Origin: SW-9-67-25 sp964623735
Lineage (GTDB): Archaea > Halobacteriota > Halobacteria > Halobacteriales > Haloarculaceae
Length of the DNA stretch: 33,872 nucleotides
Reading direction: 5' to 3'
Assembly: GCA_964623735.1 (NCBI GenBank)
Contig: CAZUVE010000014.1
Location: 1-33,872, forward strand
Shown: positions 1 to 7,494 of the stretch, piece after piece
How the letters are laid out: each line of letters begins with the position of its first letter
Position numbering within the stretch: the first letter of the stretch is position 1
Translations under genes and position numbers: made by a program
The notes under the pieces: generated by a model
What the model saw: only the letters and a program-made list of their open reading frames with translations
Databases searched by the model: none
Told to the model about the DNA's origin: nothing

Positions 1-650
1 TGGATCTGCTCGCGGGCCTCCTCGGAGATGAGCGCCTGGAAGTCCCGCACCATCGACGGGAACGGGTGCGGGCCGACGACACTCCCGATAACGTAGTGGG
101 TCCGTTCGACGGTGCGGGCCCAGTCGCGCATCGTCTCGCTGATCGCCTCCTTGAGCGTACCCCGACCGGTCGTGACGGGGGTCACCTCGGCCCCGTTGAT
201 CCGCATCCGGAAGACGTTGGGGCGCTGGCGCGCGATGTCCGTCTCGCCCATGTAGATCTCGCAGGGCATGTCCAGGTGCGCGGCGGCCATCGCCGTCGCG
301 GTACCGTGCTGTCCGGCGCCGGTTTCGGCGATGATCCGGTCTTTGCCCATGTACTTGGCCAGCAGCACCTGCCCGAGGGCGTTGTTGAGCTTGTGTGCGC
401 CGCCGTGGAGCAGATCCTCGCGCTTGAGGTACACTTCGGTGTCGTACCGCGCCGAGAGCTGGTCGGCGCGCCCGAGCGGTGTCGGCCGCCCGCCAAAGTC
501 CGCCATCCGGCGGCGGAACTCGTCGACGAAGCCGTCCTCGTTGTCGAGCACGTACCGCTCGTACGCGTCTGTCAGTTCCTCGATTGCCGGCATCAACGCC
601 TCCGGCACGTACTGTCCGCCGTAGTCGCCGAACTTGCTGTCAGTTCCCAT
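1..650 (-). CDS. trpB: Tryptophan synthase beta chain, N-terminal part (cut by window start)
   Basis: TrpB makes L-tryptophan from indole and serine using PLP, in complex with TrpA. About 216 residues are visible and the gene runs off the window. The protein begins MGTDSKFGDYGGQYVPE, the characteristic TrpB N-terminus. It contains YLKREDLLHGGAHKLNN with the PLP lysine near residue 87, then ETGAGQHGTATA, both hallmark TrpB motifs. The ATG at 650 fits the family N-terminus. It lies 21 bases downstream of the trpC stop, so the two are probably co-transcribed; trpA likely follows outside the window. The 26-bp duplication lies just upstream of this start. Confidence 0.96.
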   Translation of the reverse strand, partial: MGTDSKFGDYGGQYVPEALMPAIEELTDAYERYVLDNEDGFVDEFRRRMADFGGRPTPLGRADQLSARYDTEVYLKREDLLHGGAHKLNNALGQVLLAKYMGKDRIIAETGAGQHGTATAMAAAHLDMPCEIYMGETDIARQRPNVFRMRINGAEVTPVTTGRGTLKEAISETMRDWARTVERTHYVIGSVVGPHPFPSMVRDFQALISEEAREQI

Positions 651-655
651 CGTTT

Positions 656-711
656 GTCAGTCGCCGCGTGTTCACTCGTACGTCAGTCGCCGCGTGTTCA
701 CTCGTACGTCA
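656..711. repeat. Perfect 26-bp tandem duplication at the trpC-trpB junction
   Basis: Two identical 26-base units lie at 656-681 and 682-707, followed by four further matching bases. The duplication covers the last codons and stop of trpC and ends just upstream of the trpB start. Because 26 is not a multiple of three, the second copy is read in a shifted frame: trpC stops at 672-674, whereas the equivalent triplet at 698-700 is out of frame. With one copy, trpC would instead read through to a TGA overlapping the first codons of trpB. Confidence 0.95.
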
Positions 712-1457
712 CGTGCCGCGTCGCCGGCTCCCGCCTCCAGCCGGTCGTGACCCATGATCGCCGACCCGACCAGGACTCCGTCGGCACCGGCCTGGCGCAT
801 CCGCCGCACGTCCTCGCTGTCGTGTATGCCGCTCTCTGCAATCAGCGTGACGCTCCCGGGCACCGCCGGCGCGACCCGCTCGAACGTCGAGAGGTCGACC
901 TCCAGGCGGGCCAGGTCGCGGTTGTTCACGCCGACGACGTCCGCCCCCGCGTCGGCGGCCGCCCGCGCCTCCTCGCGGGTGTGGGCCTCGACCAGCACCT
1001 GGAAGCCCCGGGCCTGCGCTGCAGCGGTCAGTTCCTCCAGACCGTCGACGAACCGCGCGATGAGCAACACCAGGTCCGCCGCTACCGTGTCTAGCTGGGC
1101 CTCCCGCAACAGGAAGTCCTTCCTGAGGACGGGCACGTCCACGGCCTCCCGGATCCGCCGGAGGTCGCCGGGTGTGCCGCCGAAGTGCTCGGGTTCGGTG
1201 AGCACCGACAGCGCCGCCGCGCCGCCGGCCACCATCTCCCGGGCCAGCTCGACAGGGTCGTCGTCGCGTTCGTCGCCGGCCGTCGGGCTGGTCGGCTTCA
1301 CCTCCGCGACGACCGGGACGCGTCCGTCCCGTTCGGCTCGCGCGAACGCCGCTTCCAGCGACCGGGCCTCGACTGTCAGCCGCTCCCCGCCGCCGCGCTC
1401 GCGCGCCGCCGCCAGGATCGACTGCACCGCCGGCGCGACCTCGTCTCTGTCGACCAT
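672..1457 (-). CDS. trpC: Indole-3-glycerol phosphate synthase
   Basis: This enzyme cyclises CdRP to indole-3-glycerol phosphate, the step before TrpAB. The 261-residue protein has the normal single-domain length. The (beta/alpha)8 catalytic residues are all visible: VVAEVKPTSPT (Glu52, Lys54), VLRKDFLL (Lys113), LVEAHT (Glu157), GVNNRDL (Asn179) and IAESGI (Glu208, Ser209). The ATG at 1457 has a TATA-like box about 29 bases upstream, consistent with a leaderless or very short leader. It heads a trpC-trpB operon. The last residues and stop are created by the 26-bp tandem duplication, so the C-terminus VNTRRLTYE is probably altered from the ancestral one. Confidence 0.96.
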   Translation of the reverse strand: MVDRDEVAPAVQSILAAARERGGGERLTVEARSLEAAFARAERDGRVPVVAEVKPTSPTAGDERDDDPVELAREMVAGGAAALSVLTEPEHFGGTPGDLRRIREAVDVPVLRKDFLLREAQLDTVAADLVLLIARFVDGLEELTAAAQARGFQVLVEAHTREEARAAADAGADVVGVNNRDLARLEVDLSTFERVAPAVPGSVTLIAESGIHDSEDVRRMRQAGADGVLVGSAIMGHDRLEAGAGDAARDVRVNTRRLTYE

Positions 1458-1482
1458 CTATGAACACTAGTGGACAGAGATG

Positions 1483-1491
1483 TACATAAGA
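1483..1491 (-). promoter_or_regulatory. TATA-like box for trpC
   Basis: The minus-strand sequence CTTATGTAC is centred about 29 bases before the trpC ATG, in an otherwise GC-rich intergenic gap. The spacing suits an archaeal TBP site with transcription starting near the start codon. Confidence 0.5.
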
Positions 1492-1549
1492 CTTGCGTCC
1501 CGCCGGCGGGCACACCAACGTTGAAGTCGCCGAGCGCCGAGACGCGGGT

Positions 1550-2011
1550 ATGGAGGAAGTTGCCGGCATCTACGCCCGCGAGTCGACGTATCTCGGTTGT
1601 TACGTCCAGGTCGGGATGGCCCAGGGGCGGGTCATCTCGGTGTCCTTTCCCGGGACACCCGAGGCGAACGCCGAAACCGGCCACGGGCTGCTCGACCGGA
1701 TCGAGGCGTATCTCCAGGGCGAGCGAGACGAGTTCGGGGACGTCACCGTGGCCCTGACGACGCCGACAGACCGGCGGGCTGTCCTCGAGCGCGTCCGGGA
1801 GATTCCCTACGGCCAGGAGGCGACCGCCGAGCAGCTCGCGCGGATGACGCCCGACCGCGACCCCGGGGAACCGGACGACCTGGCGGTGATCCGGGAGGCG
1901 CTCGCGGGCAACCCGGTGGCGCTTCTCGTACCGGACCACCGCGTCCGCGACGGTCCCAGCGGCGCGCCCGCCGCCGTCGAACAGAAGCTCCGCGCCGTCG
2001 AGGGGCTGTAG
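1550..2011 (+). CDS. MGMT/alkyltransferase-like protein with Asp in place of the acceptor Cys
   Basis: The C-terminal half matches the O6-methylguanine-DNA methyltransferase DNA-binding fold. IPYGQEATAEQLA corresponds to the recognition-helix region, and ALAGNPVALLVPDHRV to the active-site loop. In true methyltransferases this loop reads PCHRV. Here the codon is GAC, so Asp128 replaces the methyl-accepting cysteine, and self-methylation by that route is not possible. Alkyltransferase-like proteins (usually PWHR) bind alkylated guanine and recruit nucleotide excision repair; a similar damage-sensing role is an inference here. The protein is 153 aa from ATG 1550; an upstream ATG at 1493 is less likely because its extra residues show no family similarity. 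It converges tail-to-tail with the CPBP protease. Confidence 0.8.
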   Translation: MEEVAGIYARESTYLGCYVQVGMAQGRVISVSFPGTPEANAETGHGLLDRIEAYLQGERDEFGDVTVALTTPTDRRAVLERVREIPYGQEATAEQLARMTPDRDPGEPDDLAVIREALAGNPVALLVPDHRVRDGPSGAPAAVEQKLRAVEGL

Positions 2012-2878
2012 TTACAGCAGCCGCCCGGCGCCGAGCCACTCGTGGACGAGAAACTCCAGGGCGTTGACGAGGTAGTGAGCGACCACGACGAGGAGGAGGC
2101 TCCCAGAGAGAACGTAGCCCGCCGCGAGAACGAACCCCAGCCCGCCGGTGACGGCTACACCGACACGGCCCTGCGCGCCGTGACCGACGGCAAAGACCGC
2201 CGAGGAGAGGACTGCGAGCGCCCAGGGCGAGACGCCGAAGGCCGCGGCCGGGACGCCGACAATCGCCGCACGGAAGAGGAACTCCTCGACGAACGCGATC
2301 AGCGGGAGGACCGCGCCGAGCAGGACGAGCCAGCCCCGGCCGGTGTCGGGTGCGAGCATCTCGCGCAGCCCCTCGTCGTAGGCCGCGCCGACGGCGTCAG
2401 CAATCGAGGCGCTCGCCTCGTTACCCACCCACAGCACCAGTCCGAAGGCGGCGCCGAGCGCAACCGCCGGGAACCCGGTGTTCCACGGGTCGCCCGTGAC
2501 GCCGAGCGCGCGGGCCGGGACGCCGTAGAAGAACACGCCGGCCAGCACCACTCCCCCGAACAGCCCCTGGGTCAGCGCGACGTTCGCCAGCAACGTTCCG
2601 GTGGTGAGTGCACGGTCGCCGGCCGGCGCCTCGCGGGCCGCTTCCGAGGGGTCGTCTGCGACCGGCACGGCCGGGCGGCTCGCCCCCTCGGCGAACGCGT
2701 GGCGCTCGACGGTCCGGGCGGCGCGGCCGGTCGGCCGGTCCCTCCCGTCGCCGGAACCTGCAGGGAGGGACGTCGGTTCGTCGTGGACGACACCCTGTGA
2801 GGCTCTCGCCAGCGCGAGAAGGAGAACGAGAACGACTGCGGTGAGCCCGAGGAAGGGGGTCCACTGGGGGTCGGCCAC
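2012..2878 (-). CDS. CPBP (CAAX-like) family intramembrane metalloprotease
   Basis: This is a 288-aa integral membrane protein. It has one N-terminal helix (about 9-27), a hydrophilic low-complexity loop (about 30-95), then several hydrophobic segments. The CPBP/Abi motifs are present in order: FVEEFLFR (Glu198, Glu199, Arg203), FAVGHG (His233) and AHYLVN (His268, Asn272). The family comprises glutamate/histidine intramembrane proteases related to CAAX prenyl endopeptidases; substrates in haloarchaea are unknown. Its stop abuts that of the convergent alkyltransferase-like gene. The hydrophilic insertion between helix 1 and the core is longer than in minimal members. Confidence 0.88.
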   Translation of the reverse strand: MADPQWTPFLGLTAVVLVLLLALARASQGVVHDEPTSLPAGSGDGRDRPTGRAARTVERHAFAEGASRPAVPVADDPSEAAREAPAGDRALTTGTLLANVALTQGLFGGVVLAGVFFYGVPARALGVTGDPWNTGFPAVALGAAFGLVLWVGNEASASIADAVGAAYDEGLREMLAPDTGRGWLVLLGAVLPLIAFVEEFLFRAAIVGVPAAAFGVSPWALAVLSSAVFAVGHGAQGRVGVAVTGGLGFVLAAGYVLSGSLLLVVVAHYLVNALEFLVHEWLGAGRLL

Positions 2879-2895
2879 GCCTCACCCGCCCCGTC

Positions 2896-4944
2896 TTACT
2901 GGGGCTGTGGGTTGCTGTTTCCCCGTCCGACCTCGTGTTCGAGCGCCTGGCCGGTGATCGACTTCAGGCGCGAAACCAGCGAGTCCTTCTCGGGTTCGCC
3001 CGCCAGCGCGACCTCGAGCACCTCGGAGATGTGCTTGACTGGGACGATTTCGACCATCTCCTCGTACTCCTCTTCGATCATCACGTCCTGTTCGTTGGCC
3101 TGCGGGATGATGACCTTGTCCACTCCGGACTTCGCGGCGGCTTCGATCTTGTGGGTGACGCCGCCGACCGGGAGGACGTCGCCCCGCACGGACAGCGAGC
3201 CGGTCATCGCGATGTCCTGTGCGACCGGCACATCCTCCAGTGCGGAGATGACTGCCGTCGCGACAGTGATAGAGGCGGAGTCGCCGTCGACACCGCCCTC
3301 GCCGACCTGGACGAACTGGATGTGGACGTCCTTCTCGGAGATGTCCTCGTCGGAGAACTTCTTGATGATCGCCGAGACGTTCTGGACGGCCTCCTCGGCC
3401 ATCTCCTGGAGCTGTCCGGTGGCGATCACCTGGCCGGGACCCTGGCTGGGCGTCACCTCGGCCATCACCGGGAGGACGATTCCGGAGTCCTCGCCCATCA
3501 CGGCCAGACCGTTGACCCGGCCCACGACGTCGCCGTCGCTGACGGTCAGTTCGTAGTCCTTGCGGCGTTCGATGTAGTTGTCCGCGAGCTGTTGTTCGAT
3601 CGACCGGGACCGGCGCTTGGCCTGGAGGACGTCATCGCGTTCGACGAACTCCTTGTCCTCGGCGCGGGCGATGTCACCCGCCACACGGACGAGTCCGCCG
3701 AGGTCGCGGAGCTTGAGCGTGAGGTGGTCCTTCCGGCCCGAGCGGCGCTGGGCCTCGAGGATGATCTCCGCGATGGCGTCGTACGTGAAGTGGGGCAGGC
3801 GGCCGTCTTTCTCGACTTCCTGGGCGACGAACCGCGTGTACTTGCGCCGCATCTCGGGGGTGTCCTCGATGGTGTCGTCCATGTACACTTCGTAGCCGTA
3901 CCCCTTGATGCGCGACCGCAGTGCGGGGTGCATGTTCTCCATGGCGTCGAGGTTCCCGGCCGCGACCATCACGAAGTCACAGGGGACGGGCTCCGTCTGG
4001 ACCATCGCGCCCGAGGAGCGCTCGGACTGGCCGGTGATCGAGAACTCGCCCTCCTGGATGGCCGTCATCAGCTTCTGCTGGCTGCGGATGTCGAGCGTGT
4101 TGATCTCGTCGACGTACAGTACGCCCTTGTTGGCCTCGTGGATGGCGCCCGACTCGACGCGGTCGTGAGAGGGCGTCTCCATGCCGCCCGACTGGAAGGG
4201 GTCGTGGCGGACGTCGCCCAGCAGCGCACCGGCGTGGGCGCCGGTCGCGTCGATGAAGGGGGCGGTCTGCTGGTTCGCGTTGCTGACCAGCAGGTTCGGG
4301 ATCATCGAGTCGTTGCCACGCGAACCGTAGCGGAAGGCCAGGTAGATGACACCCGCAGCGAGGATGCCCAGCAGGATCTGCTGGACGATCAGAAGCGAGT
4401 ATCCGATGACGATTGCGATGATGATCCACATCAGGAAGGTCCGCATCTGGTTGCGCTTGCGGGCCTCCTCCTTGTGGGCTTCGACGATCTGTTCACCCTT
4501 GCCGGCTGGGACAGTCCGGACCTTGGGTTCGTTGCCGTCGTCGGGGTTGTGGTAGACGAGCACGTCCTGCAGCTCCTCTTTGGGGAGCAGCTGGCTCATC
4601 GCCTTCGCGAGCATCGACTTGCCGGTCCCGGGCGAACCGATCATCATCACGTGGCGGCGCTGCTTGGCCGCCTTCTTCACGATGTCCCGTGCGTGGTCCT
4701 GGCCGATAACCTGGTCGACCAGCCGGTCGGGCACGTCGATGTCCCCCGACGACCCGATCCGCAGGCCACCGAGCAGACCGTCCTCGGCCTCCTCGTCAAC
4801 CTCGACTCCAGCGTCGACAGCCACGTCGCTCCCGAGGTCCGGTTCGTGCTCTTCGTCCTCGGGGGGCACCTCCTCAACGGCCTCGTCGACGGTCGCTTCC
4901 GGGTCCGCTCCCGGAGTGTCGTCGGTGTCTATATTGTCACTCAT
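2896..4944 (-). CDS. lonB: Archaeal membrane-anchored Lon protease
   Basis: LonB is the ATP-dependent, membrane-bound archaeal Lon, essential in some haloarchaea and involved in protein quality control and membrane lipid/carotenoid homeostasis. The protein is 682 aa from ATG 4944 (MSDNIDTDD). Features in order: an acidic N-terminal tail (about 1-60), Walker A GSPGTGKS (103-110), a two-helix membrane anchor inserted in the AAA+ domain (about 170-205), Walker B GVLYVDEI (274-281), and a proteolytic domain with GDSAS (Ser556) and Lys599 in GGVTHKIE. The 43-residue Ser-Lys spacing is the family spacing. A longer in-frame ORF starts at 5115, but residues before 4944 look non-coding and would overlap the divergent nadM promoter. 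Confidence 0.97.
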   Translation of the reverse strand: MSDNIDTDDTPGADPEATVDEAVEEVPPEDEEHEPDLGSDVAVDAGVEVDEEAEDGLLGGLRIGSSGDIDVPDRLVDQVIGQDHARDIVKKAAKQRRHVMMIGSPGTGKSMLAKAMSQLLPKEELQDVLVYHNPDDGNEPKVRTVPAGKGEQIVEAHKEEARKRNQMRTFLMWIIIAIVIGYSLLIVQQILLGILAAGVIYLAFRYGSRGNDSMIPNLLVSNANQQTAPFIDATGAHAGALLGDVRHDPFQSGGMETPSHDRVESGAIHEANKGVLYVDEINTLDIRSQQKLMTAIQEGEFSITGQSERSSGAMVQTEPVPCDFVMVAAGNLDAMENMHPALRSRIKGYGYEVYMDDTIEDTPEMRRKYTRFVAQEVEKDGRLPHFTYDAIAEIILEAQRRSGRKDHLTLKLRDLGGLVRVAGDIARAEDKEFVERDDVLQAKRRSRSIEQQLADNYIERRKDYELTVSDGDVVGRVNGLAVMGEDSGIVLPVMAEVTPSQGPGQVIATGQLQEMAEEAVQNVSAIIKKFSDEDISEKDVHIQFVQVGEGGVDGDSASITVATAVISALEDVPVAQDIAMTGSLSVRGDVLPVGGVTHKIEAAAKSGVDKVIIPQANEQDVMIEEEYEEMVEIVPVKHISEVLEVALAGEPEKDSLVSRLKSITGQALEHEVGRGNSNPQPQ

Positions 4945-4982
4945 GCAAACGTTGCTAACAATAGTAAACAGGGGCTGTCGAC

Positions 4983-4991
4983 TGATATACT
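4983..4991 (-). promoter_or_regulatory. TATA-like box for lonB
   Basis: The minus-strand AGTATATCAG is about 40 bases before the lonB ATG at 4944 and would give a leader of roughly 10-15 bases. The sequence between box and start is unusually A/T-rich for this genome (TTTACTATTGTTAGCAAC) and may hold a regulator site. Confidence 0.5.
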
Positions 4992-5082
4992 TTCTCCCCG
5001 ATTGGCCCGGCATCGACACCCGTAACCGCTGGACGGAAGCCGGATCGACCGGTACGTCACCCTGGCCACCCACAGCCGTATC

Positions 5083-5091
5083 GTTATTAAC
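5083..5091 (+). promoter_or_regulatory. TATA-like box for nadM
   Basis: GTTATTAAC lies about 27 bases upstream of the nadM ATG at 5114, the spacing typical of a leaderless haloarchaeal transcript. It forms a divergent promoter pair with lonB in a 169-bp gap. Confidence 0.55.
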
Positions 5092-5113
5092 CCTGGCCGC
5101 CGGGGAGACACAC

Positions 5114-5644
5114 ATGCAGACGCTCAGGGGCTTTCTCGTGGGTCGTTTCCAGCCGTTTCACAACGGCCACGAGCGGCTCGTCAGGAACATCGCGGGTGGA
5201 GTCGACGAACTCGTCGTGGGGATCGGCAGTGCTGACGCCTCCCACGCGGTCCGCAATCCCTTCACCGCCGGCGAGCGGATGGTGATGGTCTCGAACGTGC
5301 TCGCGGACATCCCGGTCCAGACGTACGTGGTTCCCCTGGAGGACATCGAGCGCAACGCCGTCTGGGTCAGCCACGTCGAGAGCATGTGCCCGCCGTTCGA
5401 CATCGTCTACTCGAACAACCCTCTCGTGATCCAGCTGTTCACCGAAGCGGACTACGAGGTCCGGGACTCGGCGATGATCGACCGCGGGCGCCTCCGCGGG
5501 ACGCGCATCCGCGAGCGAATCATCGCGGGCCAACCCTGGAAGGACCGCGTTCCCGAGAGCGTCGTCGGCGCTATCTCGGAGATCGACGGCGTCGAGCGCC
5601 TCCGCCGGATCGCCGACACCGACGGCGACGGGAACGGCGGGTGA
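5114..5644 (+). CDS. nadM: Archaeal nicotinamide-nucleotide adenylyltransferase
   Basis: NadM transfers AMP from ATP to nicotinamide mononucleotide (or the nicotinate form) to make NAD. The 176-aa length is typical of the archaeal NadM type. The nucleotidyltransferase signature GRFQPFHNGH is at residues 10-19, and the C-terminal RGTRIRERI corresponds to the second (ISSTxxR-like) ATP-binding motif. The ATG at 5114 is chosen because the family starts a few residues before GRFQPFHxGH and a TATA-like box lies 27 bases upstream. The next gene starts 40 bases downstream with its own promoter-like sequence. Confidence 0.95.
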   Translation: MQTLRGFLVGRFQPFHNGHERLVRNIAGGVDELVVGIGSADASHAVRNPFTAGERMVMVSNVLADIPVQTYVVPLEDIERNAVWVSHVESMCPPFDIVYSNNPLVIQLFTEADYEVRDSAMIDRGRLRGTRIRERIIAGQPWKDRVPESVVGAISEIDGVERLRRIADTDGDGNGG

Positions 5645-5684
5645 CCACCAACTTACAAGACTCTCTTCTCACAAGTGACGGGCT

Positions 5685-6488
5685 GTGATAACGCTCAGTT
5701 CGGACTTCGGGTGGCCGTACCCCGCGTCGATGAAGGGCGTGATTCTCCGCGAGACGAACGCGCAACTGGTCGACGTCTCCCACGACTTCCCCCGCCAGGA
5801 CGTCCGCGCGACGGGCTTCTGGCTGCGGGAGGTCCTCCCGTACTTTCCGCCGGCGGTCCACCTCGTGGTGGTCGACCCCGGGGTGGGGACCGATCGGGCG
5901 GCGCTGGCGGTCCGCGCCGGCGGGCACGTGCTCGTGGGACCGGACAACGGCGTGCTCCTCCCCGCGGCGCGTGCGCTGGCGGACGGGTCACTGGAGGTGT
6001 TCGAGGTGACGTACGACGACCCGACCACGGAGGAACGGGCCGAGAGCGAGCGGTGGCCGCCCGTCGCGGAGAGTTCGACCTTCCACGGTCGAGACGTGTT
6101 CGCGCCGGCGGCCGCGCGCGCCCACCACGACGGAATCGAGGGATTCGAGCACCAGGCCGGGTTCGTCCCCGCTGACGGGTACGAGGACCTGCGGTTGCCC
6201 GAACCGACGGTCGAGGACGACGGCGCCGTCGGCGAGGCCATCACCGTCGACGGGTTCGGCAACGTCATCACGAACATCCCCGGCGACGTGCTCGCGGACC
6301 ACTTCGACTCGCAGGTGACGGCCAACGGCGTCTGGGCCCCGGTCCGGCGGGCCTACGCAGAGGTCGATCCCGGCCACCGCGTCGTGACGGTCGGCAGCCA
6401 CAGCAACGTCGAACTCGCGGTCAACCAGGGCCGGGGCGACGAGACCTTCGGCGTCGACGCCGGCGGCCGCGTCCGCCTCTCGTGGTGA
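5685..6488 (+). CDS. SAM hydroxide adenosyltransferase (DUF62 family)
   Basis: Members of this family hydrolyse S-adenosylmethionine to adenosine and methionine; relatives are the fluorinase and chlorinase enzymes. The 267-aa protein begins MITLSSDFGWPYPASMKG, the conserved N-terminal SAM-binding region with Asp7. It also carries VVDPGVGT, VGPDNGVL and GFGNVITNI, all typical of the family. The start is GTG at 5685. It is supported by the conserved N-terminus directly after it and by ACTTACAAGA about 29 bases upstream. Whether the cell uses it to recycle SAM or limit methylation cannot be judged here. Confidence 0.92.
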   Translation: MITLSSDFGWPYPASMKGVILRETNAQLVDVSHDFPRQDVRATGFWLREVLPYFPPAVHLVVVDPGVGTDRAALAVRAGGHVLVGPDNGVLLPAARALADGSLEVFEVTYDDPTTEERAESERWPPVAESSTFHGRDVFAPAAARAHHDGIEGFEHQAGFVPADGYEDLRLPEPTVEDDGAVGEAITVDGFGNVITNIPGDVLADHFDSQVTANGVWAPVRRAYAEVDPGHRVVTVGSHSNVELAVNQGRGDETFGVDAGGRVRLSW

Positions 6489-6510
6489 GGTCTCCCGAGC
6501 ACACCCGGGA

Positions 6511-7494
6511 TCAGTCCTCCGAGAGCGACGTCGCCGGCCCGCCGCCGGATTCGCGGGCGTGTCCGGCGGTGTCCAGCGTCCCCTCGATGGTCCGGTGGGG
6601 GTAGGGGATGGTCACGTCCTCGCGCTCGAACCGCTCCGTGACGGCCTGGACGAACCGCCCGCGGATACCCAGGAAATCCGACTGGCCGGGGTCGCGGATC
6701 CAGAACCGTGACTGGAGGCCGAACGAGGCCTCGTTGATCTCGACAAGTTTCACCGACGGCTCCGGGTCCGCGAGGATCCCCTCCGTCCTGCGGGCCTCCT
6801 CGAGGATGATGTCGGTCGCACGGTCGATGTCGTCGTGAAAGCCGATCCGGAACGTGAATTTCAGTCGTAGCGTCTCGTTTCTGTCGTAGTTCTTGATGAC
6901 CCCGTCGGTCAACTGGGAGTTCGGGACGGTGAGGTGCTCGTTGTCGAACGTCCGGACGCGTGTCACCCGGAGGCTGATGTCCTCGACGAAGCCCTGGTCG
7001 GCCCCCCACTCGATCCAGTCGCCGGTCCGGAACGGCTTGTCCGTGTAGATGAACACGCCGGCGACGAAGTTCTTGATGACGTCCCGCATCGCGAAGCCGA
7101 TCGCGAGCGTGGCGGCCGCCGCCACGGTCGAAAGCGCGATCAAGATGTTCCCATAGCCGGCCAGCGCAAAGGCCAGCCCCACTGCCACGAACACGACGGC
7201 GCCGAGCAGGACCAGTCGGAGCGGCTTCCGGGCGTACTCGTCGACGCCACGCCGCCGCAACAGTCGGTCGATCAGCGGCACCGCGAAGAATTTACCGACG
7301 ACGTACAGCGAGACGAACACCACCACGAAGACGGCCGCAGAGCCGATGGTGCTGGCGAGCGTCGGCGGGAACCCGAACTCCACGAGGAACTCGCCGACGA
7401 GACCCAGGTCGGATCCCGTCTGGAGCGGGACAGTCACCGCCGCCCAACCCCCACGGTACCGGGCGGGGCGGCCAGGCAATGGGGTGCTGGTCAT
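6511..7494 (-). CDS. MscS-type mechanosensitive ion channel
   Basis: Small-conductance mechanosensitive channels release solutes on hypo-osmotic shock. The 327-aa protein has a first hydrophobic helix (about 49-71), two further membrane segments including the Ala/Gly-rich pore helix (GFAMRDVIKNFVAGVFI), and then the cytosolic beta domain with FRTGDWIE and VPNSQL, the conserved MscS motifs. The ATG at 7494 overlaps the preceding stop as ATGA, indicating translational coupling to the glycosidase-like gene. A GTG about 20 codons in is an alternative start if the short N-terminal stretch is not translated. Confidence 0.92.
   Translation of the reverse strand: MTSTPLPGRPARYRGGWAAVTVPLQTGSDLGLVGEFLVEFGFPPTLASTIGSAAVFVVVFVSLYVVGKFFAVPLIDRLLRRRGVDEYARKPLRLVLLGAVVFVAVGLAFALAGYGNILIALSTVAAAATLAIGFAMRDVIKNFVAGVFIYTDKPFRTGDWIEWGADQGFVEDISLRVTRVRTFDNEHLTVPNSQLTDGVIKNYDRNETLRLKFTFRIGFHDDIDRATDIILEEARRTEGILADPEPSVKLVEINEASFGLQSRFWIRDPGQSDFLGIRGRFVQAVTERFEREDVTIPYPHRTIEGTLDTAGHARESGGGPATSLSED

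Noticed and set aside
2935..5025. Very long plus-strand ORF opposite lonB, and similar long ORFs opposite purL and fixC.
   Set aside because: Long antisense ORFs are expected in GC-rich DNA where stop codons are rare. Their composition mirrors the real gene, and there is no promoter or family motif.
4945..5115. 57-codon N-terminal extension of lonB.
   Set aside because: The extra residues are not acidic or Lon-like, and they cross the nadM and lonB promoters. ATG 4944 gives the expected N-terminus.
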